Source of the DNA: Phascolomyces articulosus
Lineage: Eukaryota > Mucoromycota > Mucoromycetes > Mucorales > Lichtheimiaceae
Direction: 5' to 3'
Assembly (NCBI GenBank): GCA_025677815.1
Contig: JAIXMP010000007.1
Span: 1,488,001-1,552,000, forward strand
Length of the DNA stretch: 64,000 nucleotides
The notes under the pieces were generated by a model that ran no database searches, was not told the origin of the DNA, and was given only the letters and a program-made list of their open reading frames with translations. This document shows positions 60,904 through 64,000 of this stretch, piece after piece (positions within the stretch are counted from its first letter, which is position 1; each line of letters starts with the position of its first letter). The translations under genes and the position numbers were made by a program.

Positions 60904-63900
60904 ATGGATCCTTCTACGAATTCTTCTTCAGTAGAAGAATCACAATCACAAAGTTATATTAATAATAATACTGAAAATCCAGATACTGCCATGGAAGAAA
61001 CAAATCCAGTGAATCCAACGGACCAATTACAACAAGAATCAACAGTGGTGGATACGAATAACGCGCTCACCGATAATAATAATAATCAAGAAAACAATGC
61101 TTCAGAACAATCACAACAAGCAGAAGGTGACAACAATAATAATAATGATAACAGTACAGAAATCAACAATAATGATGAATCTACCGATCAACAAGTGTCA
61201 GCACAAGATGCAACTACACAACAAGTATCTGAAGATCATGCCATAATGGAAAATGATAATGCTGTTGAACCCCATGCCACTTCTGAACAACCTCAACAAG
61301 AAGACGAAGATACAGAAATGCAAAATGAACAATTTCATGATGCTCAAGAAAGTACCGATGATACGCCAATGAATGAAAATGACTCGACTCAACAACAATC
61401 CCAAGAAGGTGAAGAATCATTGTCAAAACAATCTCATGATGCCATGGAACAAGATCATCCTGAACCAGAAACAACATCAACCACAGAAGCAGCATCTGAT
61501 ACTACTCCTACGACTACTTCAACAACAGTAGCAGCAACAACAAACCCATCACCATTGGCTGCTTCTAATTCATTTATAAGTACACCTGCTTCTTGGCAAA
61601 TTCCACCCAGTGCATTACAACCTAAAACAGAGAATATGCAAGGCATGGGTAGTTCTACACCCAGTAACACAACACCTATTCCTGCAACAATGAATGCAAG
61701 TGGTGGTACTGGTTCAAGCACTATTGGAGGTGGCGTTAGTGGTTATGGAGGAATAGGAGGAGGAAATATTGGTCCTGGTGGTGGTGGAAATAATATGATT
61801 GTAGAACCAGTCAATAAAGCACACCTCAAAAAAGAAAGAATGGAACAGCGAATTGAAAAATCAGTCTACGATACAAGTGCTTGGTTAGCACTCATCAATG
61901 AAATTCAACAAACGGGTGATTTGGAAGCGACGCGTGAAGTCTATGAACGATTTCTTCAAGTATTTCCAACTTCAGTAAGTGACAATGATGATATTTTTTT
62001 TTGGTCCCTTTTCCCTTTCTTTCCCTCCATATTCCACCACACATTTTACACATAAAAAAAAGATTCCCATTATCTCCTATATCCTCCCCTCTTGTTTTTG
62101 ATTTTTTCCAGAACACTATTTATAATCCGGTACGTAAAAATAATGATAAAAAGAACAAAAAAAAATAATTACAATGGTTGGTTGGCGGTGGGAGGAATTG
62201 TGTTAAGAAAATTGGAATGGAGACGAGATTTGATAGTAGATTGGTATTAGGAAATGAGCAAGTGGGGTTGGATGGGATAATTTTGAATATTGCACAATCA
62301 ACGGTGAGTTATTGGTGTGTGTGTGTGTGTGTGTGTGTGTGTTTATGGTTGAATAGTTTATGTCATGTGGAAGTTGGTTTGGTTAACGGGTTTATAGGTT
62401 GGATGGGGTTGTGATGATTGAACTCTCTTTTTTCATTTAATTTACCTTATTTCCATATATTCCCTTTATTACTACTTATTACTATTACAATGACAACTAT
62501 TATTTACTACTACTTACTACTACGTTATCATTTGATTGACACACCAATAAATCCATCTTGCTTTTATATTTACTTTGAAGCAAATGTGGTAAACCCTTCT
62601 ATCATGTTTTTTCCCTCATTTATTTTATTGGTTGTAAAAGACTTTTTTTTTTCTCTTCATTTCCACTTTTTTTTTACTCGTTTGTCATTTTGTATTACTC
62701 GAAAAAAAATCAGAACGACGCATTCTTCATATCTCCCTTTTCTCTCACTTTTCCTATTACACAGTCATATTGAAGATCGACATTGATGCAACAACTACAA
62801 CATTTTTTTTACAAGGATGATTATTTGCTGACATATTACATATATAGTGTTCTGGAAAAAAAAAAGGAGATGGAGCGAAAAATCACAACTCTTTTTTTTC
62901 ATATCATATAAGAGAAAAAAAAACGCATGGATGATTGTGTTTAGGATTGATCGTTTCTCACTCACTCACTCACTCTTTCTCTTTTCATCTCTTCCTTCTT
63001 TCTTTCTCTCTCTCTCACACACATTCTTACTTATATTTTCATTTTTCATTTCATGTTTCTTATGATGATTCTATTATATAACCATTTTTCTGTAGCCAAG
63101 ACAGTGGCTTGCGTACTTGGAATTGGAATTGAAATATTCTAATTTTAATGAAGTCGAAGCACTTTTTACGAGATGTTTAAAAACCGTGTTATCTGTGGAT
63201 CTTTGGAAATTCTATCTTGGTTATATTCGTCGTATCAATCAAGGGGATAGTGGGACCGTAGCTACCCCAGAAGCTCGTGCTATCATTGAAAAGGCTTATG
63301 AATATGTTTTGAATAATGTGGGCATTGATAAAGATGCTGGACCTATTTGGGCTGATTATATTTATTTTCTCAAGTCTGCTGAGGTAAAGATTCAAAAAAA
63401 CTTCAATTGTCTCTCTCTCTCTCTTTTTTTTCTTCTTCAAAAGTAATCATAGATAATATTATTCACATCTTTATTGAAATCATATCCTCTTCTTCATCTT
63501 TAGACTACAAACACATGGGAAGAACAACGAAAGATGGATAGTATGCGAAGAGCCTATCAAAAGGCAGTAGCTATTCCACTGAATAATGTGGAACATTTGT
63601 GGAAAGAATATGATCAGTGGGAAAATAATCTTAATCGTTTGACAGCTAAAAAGTTCCTTGGTGAAAAATCCTCAGCTTATATGACAGCAAGAACAGCTTT
63701 AAGAGAAATGAGATCTCTAATGGATAATGTTAATCGAGGCGTTGTTCCAAAACCACCTCAATGGACTGATAAAGAAATTACTCAAGTAAGGCATTACTTT
63801 CTATATATTCATATATGCAACATCAGTATATGGATCAATTAAGAGAATACAAGTGACTAAAAGATATCGGATGGGGGGGGGAATGGTTCTTTTTTTTTTA

Positions 63901-64000
63901 AAAAAAAAAAGTTAGAAGCATGGAAACAATATATCGATTGGGAAAAGAGTAATCCACTTCAATTGGAAGATGAATCAATGATTACTGAACGTGTTGCCTA
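60904..64000 (+). CDS. Rna14/CSTF3-like mRNA cleavage factor subunit (3' end outside window)
   Basis: Exons 60904-61974, 63096-63383, 63504-63785 and 63912 to beyond 64000, all phase 0. The gene is cut by the right edge. The open frame extends upstream, but the first sensible ATG is 60904. Residues 1 to about 300 are low-complexity (Asn/Gln/Glu/Thr, then Gly-rich). HAT repeats then start: [120 protein letters not shown] and [12 protein letters not shown]. These match Rna14/CstF-77, the scaffold of cleavage factor IA/CstF that recognises pre-mRNA 3' ends in the nucleus. Intron 1 (61975-63095) is 1.1 kb, about ten times the local norm, and contains a possible 18-nt exon (62112-62129) and a (GT)n repeat. 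Confidence 0.9.
62315..62342 (+). repeat. (GT)n microsatellite
   Basis: About 14 GT units inside the long first intron of the Rna14/CSTF3-like gene. It lies within G-rich sequence (about 62180-62410) that contrasts with the T-rich rest of the intron. Confidence 0.9.

Noticed and set aside
1..64000. tRNA or rRNA genes
   Set aside because: A visual search for B-box-like words (GGTTCGA and its complement) hit only coding exons; no cloverleaf candidate was found. A tRNAscan run would be needed to exclude them fully.

Overview
The window is nuclear DNA of a filamentous fungus, most likely an early-diverging one (Mucoromycota, probably Mucorales). The evidence is dense genes with many short GT-AG introns, very AT-rich and microsatellite-rich non-coding DNA, fungal families (Msb1/Mug8-like, muniscin, fungal transcription-factor middle region, TALE homeobox), and a siderophore synthetase of the IucA/IucC (NIS) type. 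In fungi NIS enzymes are known from Mucorales, where one makes rhizoferrin. I rebuilt most genes exon by exon by requiring splice sites, frame and family similarity to agree. Exon coordinates are given in each entry.

Left part (1-14.3 kb): a possible last exon of an upstream gene, a small unknown ORF, a UPF0014 (FetB/STAR2-like) membrane protein, and a transcription-factor-like protein with no zinc cluster, all on +. On the minus strand follow a TTC36-like TPR protein, a triple-SH3 adaptor with a C-terminal coiled coil (CIN85/CD2AP-like layout), and a LisH-CTLH protein with seven WD40 repeats.

Middle (14.5-24.4 kb): the most distinctive block. Three minus-strand genes lie in a row: a divergent NIS siderophore synthetase and two 12-TM MFS transporters. 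Together they look like a small siderophore synthesis and transport cluster. Between the synthetase and the first transporter is a 720-nt relic reading frame on + with only three internal stops. The first transporter has an intron with no visible AG acceptor.

Right part (27.4-64 kb): a Syp1/FCHO muniscin (+), a secreted beta-helix protein (-), a small single-pass membrane protein (+), a 2298-residue kinesin-4-like motor (+) with a very long coiled coil built from recurring repeat units, a TALE homeobox gene (+) alone within 5.5 kb and 5.9 kb of non-coding low-complexity DNA, an Msb1/Mug8-like protein (-), and the 5' part of the Rna14/CSTF3 gene (+), which runs off the right edge.

Functional themes are iron/siderophore handling, endocytosis and cell polarity (triple-SH3 adaptor, muniscin, Msb1-like protein), microtubule motors, and mRNA 3'-end processing. 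I saw no rRNA, tRNA, CRISPR array or intact transposon.
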